Assembly (NCBI GenBank): GCA_003513765.1
Contig: DONT01000001.1
Span: forward strand, 207,392 to 271,391
DNA: 64,000 bases
Direction of reading: 5' to 3'
Source: Jeotgalicoccus sp.
Lineage (GTDB): Bacteria > Bacillota > Bacilli > Staphylococcales > Salinicoccaceae
This document shows positions 8,818 through 16,769 of this stretch, one piece after another. The position numbers and the translations under genes were made by a program. The notes below the pieces were generated by a model, which had not been told where the DNA came from, ran no database searches, and worked only from the letters and a program-made list of their open reading frames with translations. The number at the start of each line of letters is the position of its first letter. Within the stretch, counting starts at the first letter, position 1.

Positions 8818-10075
8818 TTATCAAGCAGGAGAACTTCAAGTAAGAGGACATAAAATTAGTGATATCGCAGCGGAATACGGTACGCCGGTCATCATTTACG
8901 ATGAAACGTATATGACCGGAATGATGCAGAAATATCACAGTGTATTAAAGAGTCATAAACTTCCCTACTCTGTGTCGTACGCCTCAAAAGCATTCAGCAG
9001 CGTGCAGATGATTAAACTGCTCGAAGAGCAAAATATGGAACTCGATGTCGTTTCGATCGGTGAACTGTATACAGCTTTAGCTGCAGGATTCCCGGTTGAG
9101 GATATTCATTTTCACGGGAATAACAAGACGCCTGAGGAGATTAAATATGCATTGAAGCATGGTGTACGCTTCTTTATCATCGACGGCTTGGACGAGATTG
9201 AGCTGATTGATGGACTGGCTGAAGATGACGTAAACGTGCTGATTCGTATTAACCCGAGTGTTGAAGTGAACACGCACGATTATATTTCAACCGGGCAGGA
9301 AGACAGCAAATTCGGTCTGTCATTGTCGAATGGTGCGGCTAAACGTGCGATTGATAATATTAATGCGAGTAAATATTTACAGTTTAAAGGCATTCACTAC
9401 CATTTAGGTTCCCAGCTCGACGACAGCACACCGTTTATCAATGCGGTGACAAATGTTTACGCCTGGCTTGATGAACATAATATCGATATTGAAATTTTAA
9501 ATATGGGCGGCGGCTATGGTGTGAGATATACCGAGGAAGATGTACGTTTCCCGATTGAAGAAGGATTCAATGCGATTATCGGTCACTTAAAAGAAGTCGT
9601 GAGTGCATCAGGCCGTGAACTGCCGCACGTTATGATTGAACCTGGACGTTCCATTGCCGCCGAAGCAGCGATTACCGTTTATGAAGTCGGTACAATTAAA
9701 GATATTCCGGGAGTCGCGAAATACGTCTCTATAGACGGCGGCATGAGCGATCACATCCGTACACCATTATATGGTGCGGAGTATGAAGTTGTGCCCGTAA
9801 AGGATGCTAATGAGAGTGCTGACGGTGTCTCAACACACGTCGTCGGTAAATTATGTGAGTCCGGAGATATAATCGGCAAAAACAAAATGCTGCCGGGTGA
9901 TTTGCAGCGCGGTGATCTGCTTGCTGTGAAAACAACCGGTGCCTACCACTACTCTATGGCATCGAACTACAACCAGATGCGTAAACCCGGAGTCGTGTTT
10001 GTCGGTGAAAACGGCGTGCGTCAGGTCATTAAACGCCAGTCACTGGAACAATTGATAGAAAATGATGTAAGATAA
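8807..10075 (+). CDS. lysA: Diaminopimelate decarboxylase
   Basis: 422 residues, full length. It decarboxylates meso-diaminopimelate to L-lysine, the last pathway step. Fold-type III PLP motifs are clear: SYASKAFS with Schiff-base Lys61, GGGYG, the phosphate-binding EPGRS, and CESGD near residue 345. TTAGGGAGAG lies upstream within the end of alr. A terminator at 10083-10112 closes the operon. Confidence 0.97.
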   Translation: MTFNYQAGELQVRGHKISDIAAEYGTPVIIYDETYMTGMMQKYHSVLKSHKLPYSVSYASKAFSSVQMIKLLEEQNMELDVVSIGELYTALAAGFPVEDIHFHGNNKTPEEIKYALKHGVRFFIIDGLDEIELIDGLAEDDVNVLIRINPSVEVNTHDYISTGQEDSKFGLSLSNGAAKRAIDNINASKYLQFKGIHYHLGSQLDDSTPFINAVTNVYAWLDEHNIDIEILNMGGGYGVRYTEEDVRFPIEEGFNAIIGHLKEVVSASGRELPHVMIEPGRSIAAEAAITVYEVGTIKDIPGVAKYVSIDGGMSDHIRTPLYGAEYEVVPVKDANESADGVSTHVVGKLCESGDIIGKNKMLPGDLQRGDLLAVKTTGAYHYSMASNYNQMRKPGVVFVGENGVRQVIKRQSLEQLIENDVR

Positions 10076-10082
10076 ATTAAAC

Positions 10083-10112
10083 ACACCTGGCAGTGATCCC
10101 AGGTGTTTTTTA
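10083..10112 (+). terminator. Terminator of the lysine operon
   Basis: Stem ACACCTGG/CCAGGTGT with a 7-8 base loop, followed by TTTTTT, beginning 8 bases after the lysA stop. Confidence 0.9.
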
Positions 10113-10181
10113 ATTGTTTAAAATGTGTTTTGTCTGCTCGATCAATAATTTAAAGAGCGGATTCTGCCAGTTCTGTCTTCT

Positions 10182-10480
10182 CGTTGTGACTCCAATGCTC
10201 CCGGTTAACAACGGCGTTTCCCTGTTGTGACTCCAATTCTCCCGGTTAACAACAGTGTCTCCCTGTTGTGACTCCAATGCTCCCGGTTAACAACGGCGTT
10301 TCTCTGTTGTGACTCCAATGCTCCCGGTTAACAACGGCGTTTCCCTGTTGTGAATCCAGCATCTCCGGTTAACAACGGCGTCGGCCTGTTGTGAATCCAG
10401 TGCTCCCGGTTAACAACGGCGTTTCCCTGTTGTAAATCCAATGCTCCCGGTTAACAACGGCGTTTCCCTGTTGTGAATCG
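10182..10480. repeat. 41-bp tandem repeat array B, left part
   Basis: Units start at 10182, 10223, 10264, 10305, 10346, 10387, 10428 and 10469 (partial), an exact 41-bp period. The unit reads TGTTGTGA.TCCAATGCTCCC then GGTTAACAACGGCGTTTCCC, so GTTGT and ACAAC form an inverted repeat about a 20-base loop. The same repeat resumes at 11711-11800, beyond the NERD gene. The gap from 10113 to 10181 shows nothing recognisable. Confidence 0.95.
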
Positions 10481-11712
10481 GAATCAGGATTTTTATCCTT
10501 AATAATCTTTATAGCGTATATACGCGTCTGATTTCTTTGTAGCATCGTCAAAATCAAAGTATTTGAAGGTATAGTTACTCATATTTCCTTTCTGATGCTG
10601 AAAACAGTGCTTGTTCAGGAATCTTGAAACAGTGTGAACGGGAATATCATTATCGATAAACTCTAAAAATGAATTCCGGGTCATCAGTTCATTATAAAAT
10701 AAGAATTTATAATCACTTAAAGCTCGGAGCATATGCGTTTCGTTGCATTCATTACTGCCGCACTTGTTACATGTCAGATGAAATCTTTTCTTACTTAAAT
10801 TAAAACTCCCGCACTGGCCGCAATATAATCCGTATTTTAGACGTATTTTATCAGCTTGCAAAGTGAAATAAGGATTATCCACAATGCAGCTGCTGATGAT
10901 TCTGGAAATATACTGCGCTTTATGTCCAGATCTAACGCCAGAGTGATTGAATTGCCGGAAATAATCTCGTAATCCTGAACGAAGTATAATTTTATTCCAG
11001 TTGGAGTGATCATCAGAATTAAATACAAAAGTATCATTTGGAAATATTATTTTTCCTGAAACAGTAAAGTCATTTTGAGAAATATTTCGCATCTCCATTA
11101 GCTTTCCAACGGATCTGTTTAGCTGACTGAATGGAACCTTTGTAATCGGGAAATTATTTAGCGTCCAATTACCATTATTTACTGTACAGGTTCCGGAAAA
11201 ATTCTTAATTTCATTAGAAATAATCCCTTTATCACTTACAATTAATGAATCGTACTGAGTAACTGAATTATCAATGTTGAGACAAACATCTCTGTAAATT
11301 ATTACATTATCATGTCCGATACTTTCAAAGATCTGGTCGTACAATATTTCTCCTTCATAGCCTTTTTTCATCTTACTTAAATCTTTCGCTTCTCTTTTAG
11401 TTAATGCAGTTCTCGCAGCAAGTGCCTCATAAAAAAGTAACTCCTTTGGTTTTGTTCTTTCATTGATAAACATCTTAAATCCCCCTTTTTAAAATAAAAA
11501 CCTTCCTACCCTATATATAGTAGGAAAGTGCGTTTTCCTTTTAAAAAAGTCATGTTTAAGCAAAAATAGCAAAACTGGTTTACTTTTTACACGAGTTTAG
11601 TCAAAGATGGAATTATTTGGTATGTAAAAATTGGAGAAAAGTATTCTATTACTTTGTAATATGAGGGATAATTAAGGGTTGATAGTATTAAAAATTCGAT
11701 TTATATATAATA
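10481..11712. other. NERD-gene segment interrupting array B
   Basis: This 1232-bp segment is bounded on both sides by the 10-base direct repeat TTGTGAATCG (10471-10480 and 11713-11722), which falls at the same position in the 41-bp unit each time. Removing it rejoins the array in phase. An inverted repeat ATTCGATT/AATCGAAT (11694-11701, 11718-11725) spans the right junction. No transposase or integrase is present; insertion, or array growth around the gene, are both possible. Confidence 0.65.
10499..11473 (-). CDS. NERD-domain protein with zinc ribbon
   Basis: 324 residues. The N-terminal part carries a nuclease-related (NERD) domain, with GYEGE at residues 38-42 and YDSLIVSDKGIISNEIKNF (74-92), matching the conserved Asp and Glu-x-Lys of that restriction-endonuclease-like fold. 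Four cysteines (218, 221, 235, 238) form a likely zinc ribbon. No signal peptide is evident. AGGGGGAT precedes the ATG. NERD proteins are presumed nucleases, but the substrate is unknown and a defence or DNA-processing role is only a guess. The gene looks more AT-rich than its neighbours and sits inside a split repeat array, suggesting transfer. Confidence 0.82.
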   Translation of the reverse strand: MFINERTKPKELLFYEALAARTALTKREAKDLSKMKKGYEGEILYDQIFESIGHDNVIIYRDVCLNIDNSVTQYDSLIVSDKGIISNEIKNFSGTCTVNNGNWTLNNFPITKVPFSQLNRSVGKLMEMRNISQNDFTVSGKIIFPNDTFVFNSDDHSNWNKIILRSGLRDYFRQFNHSGVRSGHKAQYISRIISSCIVDNPYFTLQADKIRLKYGLYCGQCGSFNLSKKRFHLTCNKCGSNECNETHMLRALSDYKFLFYNELMTRNSFLEFIDNDIPVHTVSRFLNKHCFQHQKGNMSNYTFKYFDFDDATKKSDAYIRYKDY

Positions 11713-11800
11713 TTGTGAATCGAATGCTCCCGGTTAACAACGGCAGTTCTCTGTTGTGAATCCAATGCTCCCGGTTAACAACGGCGATCTCCTGTTGTCA
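11711..11800. repeat. 41-bp tandem repeat array B, right part
   Basis: Units start at 11711, 11752 and 11793 (partial), with the same consensus and period as 10182-10480. It lies upstream of the NERD gene and just beyond the csp terminator. The rest of the gap (11474-11710) holds a small hairpin, CTTCCTAC/GTAGGAAG at 11502-11527, in the likely 5' leader of the NERD gene; nothing else is recognised. Confidence 0.92.
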
Positions 11801-11822
11801 TCCGTCACCCTATTATAACAAC

Positions 11823-11862
11823 AAAAAAAGCAGGTACCCGGATAAAATCCGGGTACCTGCTT
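11823..11862 (-). terminator. Terminator of csp
   Basis: Long stem AGCAGGTACCCGGAT/ATCCGGGTACCTGCT with loop AAA, followed on the minus strand by a T run. It lies about 35 bases past the csp stop. Confidence 0.9.
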
Positions 11863-11898
11863 AGAAGTTACAAATTATTCTAATGAATCAATTTATAA

Positions 11899-12099
11899 TT
11901 ATAGTTTAGCAACGTTTGCAGCTTGTGGACCGCGGTCGCCTTCAACTACTTCAAATTCAACTGCTTGACCTTCTTCAAGAGACTTGTAGCCTTCTTGGTT
12001 AATTGCTGAGAAGTGTACGAATACGTCGTTTTCTCCTTCAATTTCGATGAAGCCAAAACCTTTTTCTGCGTTAAACCATTTCACTGTACCTTGTTTCAT
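11899..12099 (-). CDS. cspA: Cold-shock protein (CspA family)
   Basis: 66 residues, the standard length. Both RNA-binding motifs are present: KGFGFIEI (residues 14-21, RNP1) and VFVHFS (RNP2). It is a small single-stranded nucleic acid chaperone of the cytoplasm. GGAGG lies 9 bases before the ATG, and a consensus promoter about 60 bases upstream gives a 5' leader near 50 nt, short compared with some cold-induced csp leaders. It is a single-gene unit. Confidence 0.96.
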   Translation of the reverse strand: MKQGTVKWFNAEKGFGFIEIEGENDVFVHFSAINQEGYKSLEEGQAVEFEVVEGDRGPQAANVAKL

Positions 12100-12156
12100 T
12101 AATAAAATCCTCCAAAGACGTAAATTACCAATAAGAAGAACTTACTGATGATTCAT

Positions 12157-12185
12157 ATTATACGATATATTTAGTTATATTGCAA
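12157..12185 (-). promoter_or_regulatory. Promoter of csp
   Basis: On the minus strand TTGCAA (12185-12180) and a perfect TATAAT (12162-12157) are separated by exactly 17 bases. Transcription would start near 12150, about 50 bases before the csp ATG. Confidence 0.82.
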
Positions 12186-12217
12186 GTCGATTTCCAACGA
12201 TTTTGTGACGGTTTTCA

Positions 12218-12511
12218 TCATTTTTTATAAAATTCATTATCTTGTGTCATTATCGGCGTGTAATATATTTGGACGTCTTCACCACAGTCTTCACAAAACT
12301 CTATCTCGCATGCGTTAAAGAATGCGTATAACTCATATTTACCCTGCACATAACTGTTAAAGTCACTTTTCATTTGATCTATTATTGCTTTGTAGCCAGA
12401 TGTCATTGCGGCGATATCGTTGTACTGATGCCTGTTGATGATATCTTCCTGCCAATCGTCGAAGAGCCACCAGCCTTCATAATCCGCTTTAACAATCACG
12501 ACTTCATACAT
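12218..12511 (-). CDS. DUF1033 family protein
   Basis: 97 residues. It matches the DUF1033 family of Firmicutes, recognised by its start (MYEVVIVKADYEGWWLFDDW) and small size. Two acidic-flanked cysteines near the C-terminus (CEIEFCEDCGED) could bind a metal, which is inference. No function is known. No membrane segment. It lies between csp and xpaC-telA; the acylphosphatase gene found in this neighbourhood in S. aureus is not seen. Confidence 0.8.
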   Translation of the reverse strand: MYEVVIVKADYEGWWLFDDWQEDIINRHQYNDIAAMTSGYKAIIDQMKSDFNSYVQGKYELYAFFNACEIEFCEDCGEDVQIYYTPIMTQDNEFYKK

Positions 12512-12634
12512 GTTTAAAACTCCATTCCCTAGCCGATATTATTCATCATTATAAACGCGTATAATTAGCATTATCAAGCATAACGCTTTATAATTATAAT
12601 AAATAGTCACATATATACTAAGGGGTTTTGAACA

Positions 12635-13357
12635 ATGAAGAGTAATTATTCACATTTCATTGCTTCTGTGATTGCTGTACCGGCCGGCCTCATCGCGTGG
12701 GTTCTGTCGTCTAACGTATTCGATATTCATATGTTTTTAGACGTCATCGTCGGTATCGGCGGTTTTGGTGCATCTTACCTGCCTGCCCAGCGTATTTCAC
12801 ATAATAAGCATTTAGAGAAATTAAAACTCACGAACAGTGAGTATAAATATATAAAAGAACAGCTCGCTCAGGCGAAGGAGCATACGAATCGTTTGCGTTC
12901 CAGCTATATGAATATCAGATCGATAAAAGATGCGAAGATGATATTCGATATTAACCGGATCGTTAAAACGATTATTTCATCTGTAGAAGAAGACCCGAGA
13001 CAGTTTTACAGCGTACAGCAGTTCTTCCATTCGAATCTGGAGACAGCAGTCAACACGATTGAAAAGTATCTGTATCTGTATAAGATGCCCGGTAAATCGA
13101 AAGATGAACGAATTCAGCTCCACGAGACGCGTTTATCAATGTTAGAATTGAAACGTACGCTGCAGTCGAACCTGTCTCATATGAACCAGAGCAGCTATCA
13201 GGACTTAAACGTCGAGCGCGATTTAATTAAGATGAACTCCGCCCGCGCGAAAAAGCGCCAGGCAGCGCTTGATAATAAGCTGGGCAAAGAGAAAGTGAAT
13301 TTGCATAAAAAACGAAACACTGAAAAAGAAACAGAAAAAGTACATCGGGGTGAATGA
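12635..13357 (+). CDS. xpaC: XpaC-like membrane protein
   Basis: 240 residues. Two hydrophobic segments near the N-terminus (about residues 9-26 and 31-50) are followed by a long charged, mostly helical cytoplasmic region ending in a very basic tail (KKRQAALDNKLGKEK). This matches XpaC/5-bromo-4-chloroindolyl phosphate hydrolysis proteins, nearly always paired with telA. AAGGGG precedes the ATG. It overlaps the GTG-initiated reading of telA by a few bases. The biochemical role is unknown. Confidence 0.85.
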   Translation: MKSNYSHFIASVIAVPAGLIAWVLSSNVFDIHMFLDVIVGIGGFGASYLPAQRISHNKHLEKLKLTNSEYKYIKEQLAQAKEHTNRLRSSYMNIRSIKDAKMIFDINRIVKTIISSVEEDPRQFYSVQQFFHSNLETAVNTIEKYLYLYKMPGKSKDERIQLHETRLSMLELKRTLQSNLSHMNQSSYQDLNVERDLIKMNSARAKKRQAALDNKLGKEKVNLHKKRNTEKETEKVHRGE

Positions 13358-13358
13358 A

Positions 13359-14549
13359 ATGGCTGAAGATAGAAATTTAAAAGATGAATTGCTTAAGGAT
13401 CCATTTAAAGAAATGAGTGACACTGAAGATAATTTAATACTGCAGCCTGAGGAAGCTGTTCAGAGCAAACCGAAGGACAGTGAAATGCTGACGACTTACA
13501 AAGACCAGTTCAGTGAGTCGGACCTTAAATCGATTCGTGAAATTAAAGATAAAATTGAACCGCTGAACAATGATGCACTGATTACGTACGGTGCGAATGC
13601 TCAGCAGGCAATGTCGAAGTTCTCTCATCAGATGCTGAACGAAGTCCAGTCAAAAGACGTTGGACCGATCGGTGAAACATTAGAAGAACTGATGAAGAAG
13701 CTGAAAGAAATTGATCCGGAAGAACTGACTAACGAAAAAAGTAATATATTCAAGCGTATGTTTGGACGTGTGAAGCGTTCAGTTAACGAAATGATTTCAA
13801 AGCATCAGAGTATCGCTTCACAGGTGGACCGTATTTCAATCCAGCTTGAGCACGCAAAAGAAGTGCTGATTAAAGATGTGAATATGCTCGATGGCCTCTA
13901 CAACCAGAATAAGGATTACTTCGATGCAATTAATATTTACATTGCAGCAGCTGAACTTAAGAAGGAAGAACTCGAGAATGAAACACTGCCCCGCTTAAAA
14001 GCCGAAGCAGACTCTTCAAACAACCAGATGGACGTGCAGGATGTAAATGACATGATGCAGTACATCAACCGTCTAGAGAAGCGTGTACACGATTTAAAAC
14101 TGTCCAGACAGATTACACTGCAATCGGCACCGCAAATCCGCATGATTCAAAATATTAACCAGACACTGGCTGAAAAAATCCAGAGTTCAATTTTAACGAG
14201 TATTCCATTATGGAAAAACCAGATGGCGATTGCCCTTACCCTGCTCCGTCAGGAGTCGGCATCTAAAGCCCAGCGTGAAGTAACGAATACGACCAATGAT
14301 CTGTTAACGAAAAACAGTGAGATGCTGAAACAGAACTCATTAAGAACTGCAACAGAAAACGAACGCGGTATCGTCGATATCGAGACACTGAAAATTACTC
14401 AGGACAACTTAGTCACAACGATTGAAGAAACACTTAGAATTCAGAGTGAAGGTTCCGAGAAACGTAAATCTGCAGAAGCAGAACTTGTAACGATGGAGAA
14501 AGAACTGAAAGAACGTCTTCTGCAAATTAAAGATAAACACAGATACTAA
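13359..14549 (+). CDS. telA: TelA family toxic anion resistance protein
   Basis: 396 residues from the ATG at 13359, chosen because GGGGTG ends about 6 bases upstream; an in-frame GTG at 13350 is an alternative. The protein is soluble, highly charged and largely helical, typical of TelA/KlaA. Relatives are linked to tellurite and cell-envelope stress tolerance in other bacteria, but the mechanism is not established. It forms a two-gene operon with xpaC and ends in a terminator at 14561-14598. Confidence 0.9.
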   Translation: MAEDRNLKDELLKDPFKEMSDTEDNLILQPEEAVQSKPKDSEMLTTYKDQFSESDLKSIREIKDKIEPLNNDALITYGANAQQAMSKFSHQMLNEVQSKDVGPIGETLEELMKKLKEIDPEELTNEKSNIFKRMFGRVKRSVNEMISKHQSIASQVDRISIQLEHAKEVLIKDVNMLDGLYNQNKDYFDAINIYIAAAELKKEELENETLPRLKAEADSSNNQMDVQDVNDMMQYINRLEKRVHDLKLSRQITLQSAPQIRMIQNINQTLAEKIQSSILTSIPLWKNQMAIALTLLRQESASKAQREVTNTTNDLLTKNSEMLKQNSLRTATENERGIVDIETLKITQDNLVTTIEETLRIQSEGSEKRKSAEAELVTMEKELKERLLQIKDKHRY

Positions 14550-14560
14550 TAGAAATGTTG

Positions 14561-14598
14561 AATGAGCTCCCTGCTGCTGGCAGAGAGCTCATTTTTTG
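14561..14598 (+). terminator. Terminator of xpaC-telA
   Basis: Stem AATGAGCTC/GAGCTCATT around a GC-rich inner loop, followed by TTTTTT. Confidence 0.88.
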
Positions 14599-14650
14599 TG
14601 ATGTTTATTATGGAGCTCCGGTGCTCGTTGGGTTGAAAAAGGCTATTCGT

Positions 14651-15000
14651 CCCGATGAGACCAGCTCATGCGGTTAAATGCAGTTTCCTGTCCGTATGTC
14701 AGATATAGATGCGGTCGATTAAATATTAGCAGCCGTATGTGAAACGTTCATGCGTTCGATTAATTGATTTCAACCTGATGTGAGGCCTTCATCGAACCAA
14801 TAATTAATATGTTGAAGTAACAATTATTGCTCATGCCTATGCATGCACTTTTTCATAGTCATGACGCTGTCTCATATAGACGTATCCTGTCAATCGTAGC
14901 CATGAGACCCGTTCATGCCTATACATCCCATCATGCATATACATGAAGAGTAATCATACGCATGTATTTCTATTTGCATATACATGAGAACCGATGAACA
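14651..15000. repeat. Degenerate 41-bp repeat arrays C
   Basis: Two degenerate blocks fill the convergent gap between telA and brnQ. In the first, related CCGTATG-type starts lie near 14651, 14692, 14733 and 14774, with dyads such as TGAAACGTTCA (centre 14745) and TGAGGCCTTCA (centre 14786). In the second, TCAT-led units begin at exactly 14831, 14872, 14913 and 14954, and several carry CATGC/GCATG-like dyads. Both keep a 41-bp period though the sequences have drifted. Nothing coding is seen. Confidence 0.75.
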
Positions 15001-15052
15001 TCAAAACGCAATTCCCTTACACGAAACTCCATAAAATTCACCCCACATACAA

Positions 15053-15086
15053 AAACACCACTCTCCCGCCAGGGAAAGTGGTGTTT
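15053..15086 (-). terminator. Terminator of brnQ
   Basis: Stem AAACACCAC/GTGGTGTTT around CTCCC/GGGA, just past the brnQ stop. The minus-strand T tract is short, so confidence is moderate. Confidence 0.75.
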
Positions 15087-15095
15087 GTTTAATCT

Positions 15096-16415
15096 TTACG
15101 TATACTCTACTCTCGGTTTCTTCAGACCGATTAAGTAGCCTAGAATATAGCCGGCAATCATGAATGGAATCCATTCAAAACTGTAGCTGAATAATGGCAG
15201 TGATTCTAAGAAGTTAAGTTCTAGCCAGCCGTTTCTGTGTACTACAGAAAGGATTGATAATGCTGTTACAAGGTAGACCGGAATCTGCAGTGCAAGTCTC
15301 GGTGACGGTACGAAGTATGTCACGATTAACAGCAGCACTGTTGTCATTGCAATCGGATAGATGATTGACAGAATCGGAATACTCGTTGCGATAACCTGAT
15401 CCAGCCCCTGGTTTGCAAGTCCGAATGAGATCAGCACGAATAATATTACCCATACTTTATATGGTACTTTCGGAAGAATACTGTTGAAGTATTCAGATAC
15501 CGATACGATAAGTCCCGTACCTGTCGTCAGACATGCAAGGAGGACAATTGCACCAAGCAGGATCGGTCCGAAAATACCGAACACGTCACTGCTCATGTAT
15601 GTCAGCAGGAATGTTCCTAAGTTCTGATCATCCACTAATGTGCCGCCGAGGTCTACGCGATTAGCGAGCCAGCCAAGTGAAATGTAGATTGCACCAAGCA
15701 GTACAGCTGCAAGCAGTGCAGATTTGCTTGTGCCGACAAGCAAGTCGCGCCGGTTTGTAATGCCAAGCTGTCTGATTGAGTTAAGTACGAGCACACTGAA
15801 TGCAATTGCTGCAATCGCGTCCATCGTTAAGTATCCTTCAGTAAAGCCGATAGTAAATGGTGAAGTCTGCTGGAATGTCTCTGATGCCGGGTTGATTGAG
15901 TTGCTGAAGTAAGCAACACCTGCCACGACGATTAAGAGCACGATTCCGATAAGTAATAATGGTGTTAACACCTGCCCGATACTGTTCACTAATGTACCTG
16001 GTTTAAGACTTAGTAATAAGACAACGATAAAGTAGACTAATGAGAAAATCAGTAACCAGATTCCTGTGTTTTCACTTAGGAATGGCACGATTGCCATTTC
16101 ATAAGCAGTTGTTGCAGTTCTCGGTATTGCAAAGAACGGTCCGATCGTTAAGTAAATCGCGACCAGGAACAATACGGCGAATGCCGGGTGAATATTTTTT
16201 AATGATTCTTTATATCCGTCTTTTGAAATTGATCCTACAATCACTCCAAGTAACGGAAGACCTACACCTGTAAGGACGAATGCAATCATTGCCGTCCAGA
16301 AGTATTCCCCGCTCCCGAATCCGAGTGCCGGCGGGAAAATTAAATTGCCTGCTCCGAAGAACATGGCAAATAAAGTGAATCCTACCATTATGACTTGTTT
16401 TGTACTCATGGACAT
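15096..16415 (-). CDS. brnQ: Branched-chain amino acid transporter BrnQ
   Basis: 439 residues with about 12 hydrophobic segments, matching the LIVCS family of cation-coupled branched-chain amino acid symporters. The family start, FFGAGNLIFPPALGF, is at about residues 19-33. It imports leucine, isoleucine and valine across the cytoplasmic membrane. The gene stands alone, converging on telA across array C. AAGAGG precedes the ATG. CodY control is known for brnQ genes of relatives, but no convincing CodY box was found here. Confidence 0.94.
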   Translation of the reverse strand: MSMSTKQVIMVGFTLFAMFFGAGNLIFPPALGFGSGEYFWTAMIAFVLTGVGLPLLGVIVGSISKDGYKESLKNIHPAFAVLFLVAIYLTIGPFFAIPRTATTAYEMAIVPFLSENTGIWLLIFSLVYFIVVLLLSLKPGTLVNSIGQVLTPLLLIGIVLLIVVAGVAYFSNSINPASETFQQTSPFTIGFTEGYLTMDAIAAIAFSVLVLNSIRQLGITNRRDLLVGTSKSALLAAVLLGAIYISLGWLANRVDLGGTLVDDQNLGTFLLTYMSSDVFGIFGPILLGAIVLLACLTTGTGLIVSVSEYFNSILPKVPYKVWVILFVLISFGLANQGLDQVIATSIPILSIIYPIAMTTVLLLIVTYFVPSPRLALQIPVYLVTALSILSVVHRNGWLELNFLESLPLFSYSFEWIPFMIAGYILGYLIGLKKPRVEYT

Positions 16416-16505
16416 CGCCTCTTCTTATAAAAATTAGTATGCAAATCATTTTACACCACAATGACAGAAAAATCTATAAGTTTTTGAAATTATCTGACAT
16501 TTAAT

Positions 16506-16700
16506 TTATAAAAAATAAGTTTTGTAAAATCCGCCTACTTTACCGGAATTATCCTTTACGAAGATATACTCTTCTGTTTCATTCACTACTGTGTACTCTT
16601 TGCCGACTGTAAGCATATCAGAGACTTTGTACTTTTCAGCGTCCGTATGTTTAACCGTAACTGTTCTTAAATTTCTGTTTTCCCATTTATTCTGTAACAT
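16506..16700 (-). CDS. DUF6501 family small protein
   Basis: 64 residues. It matches the small staphylococcal/bacillar DUF6501 proteins, including the ending NSGKVGGFYKTYF. No signal peptide or membrane segment; probably a small beta-rich soluble protein. TAGGAGG precedes the ATG. It sits between the odhAB terminator and brnQ. No function is known. Confidence 0.78.
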   Translation of the reverse strand: MLQNKWENRNLRTVTVKHTDAEKYKVSDMLTVGKEYTVVNETEEYIFVKDNSGKVGGFYKTYFL

Positions 16701-16717
16701 GAAATGTCCTCCTAATT

Positions 16718-16750
16718 AAAAAAGAAAAGGTATCGCGCAGATACCTTCTC
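16718..16750 (-). terminator. Terminator of odhAB
   Basis: Minus-strand stem GAAGGTATC/GATACCTTTTC with loop TGCGC, followed by TTTTTT. It lies 20 bases past odhB and just before the DUF6501 gene. Confidence 0.85.
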
Positions 16751-16769
16751 TTATAAAATTGTTTTAAAT

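Noticed and set aside
10182..10480. CRISPR array
   Set aside because: The whole 41-bp unit is conserved with no variable spacers, the unit is too short for repeat plus spacer, and no cas gene is present.
10369..10557. Short coding frame across array B
   Set aside because: It is made of the repeat itself, repeats the same peptide, and has no ribosome site; it is a product of the 41-bp period rather than a gene.
10481..11712. Insertion sequence
   Set aside because: No transposase or terminal inverted repeats at both ends; only the NERD gene and a 10-bp flanking direct repeat that belongs to the host array.
16416..16500. CodY box upstream of brnQ
   Set aside because: The best match to the CodY consensus (GATTTTTCTGTCATT region) has about five mismatches, too weak to claim although brnQ is CodY-controlled in relatives.
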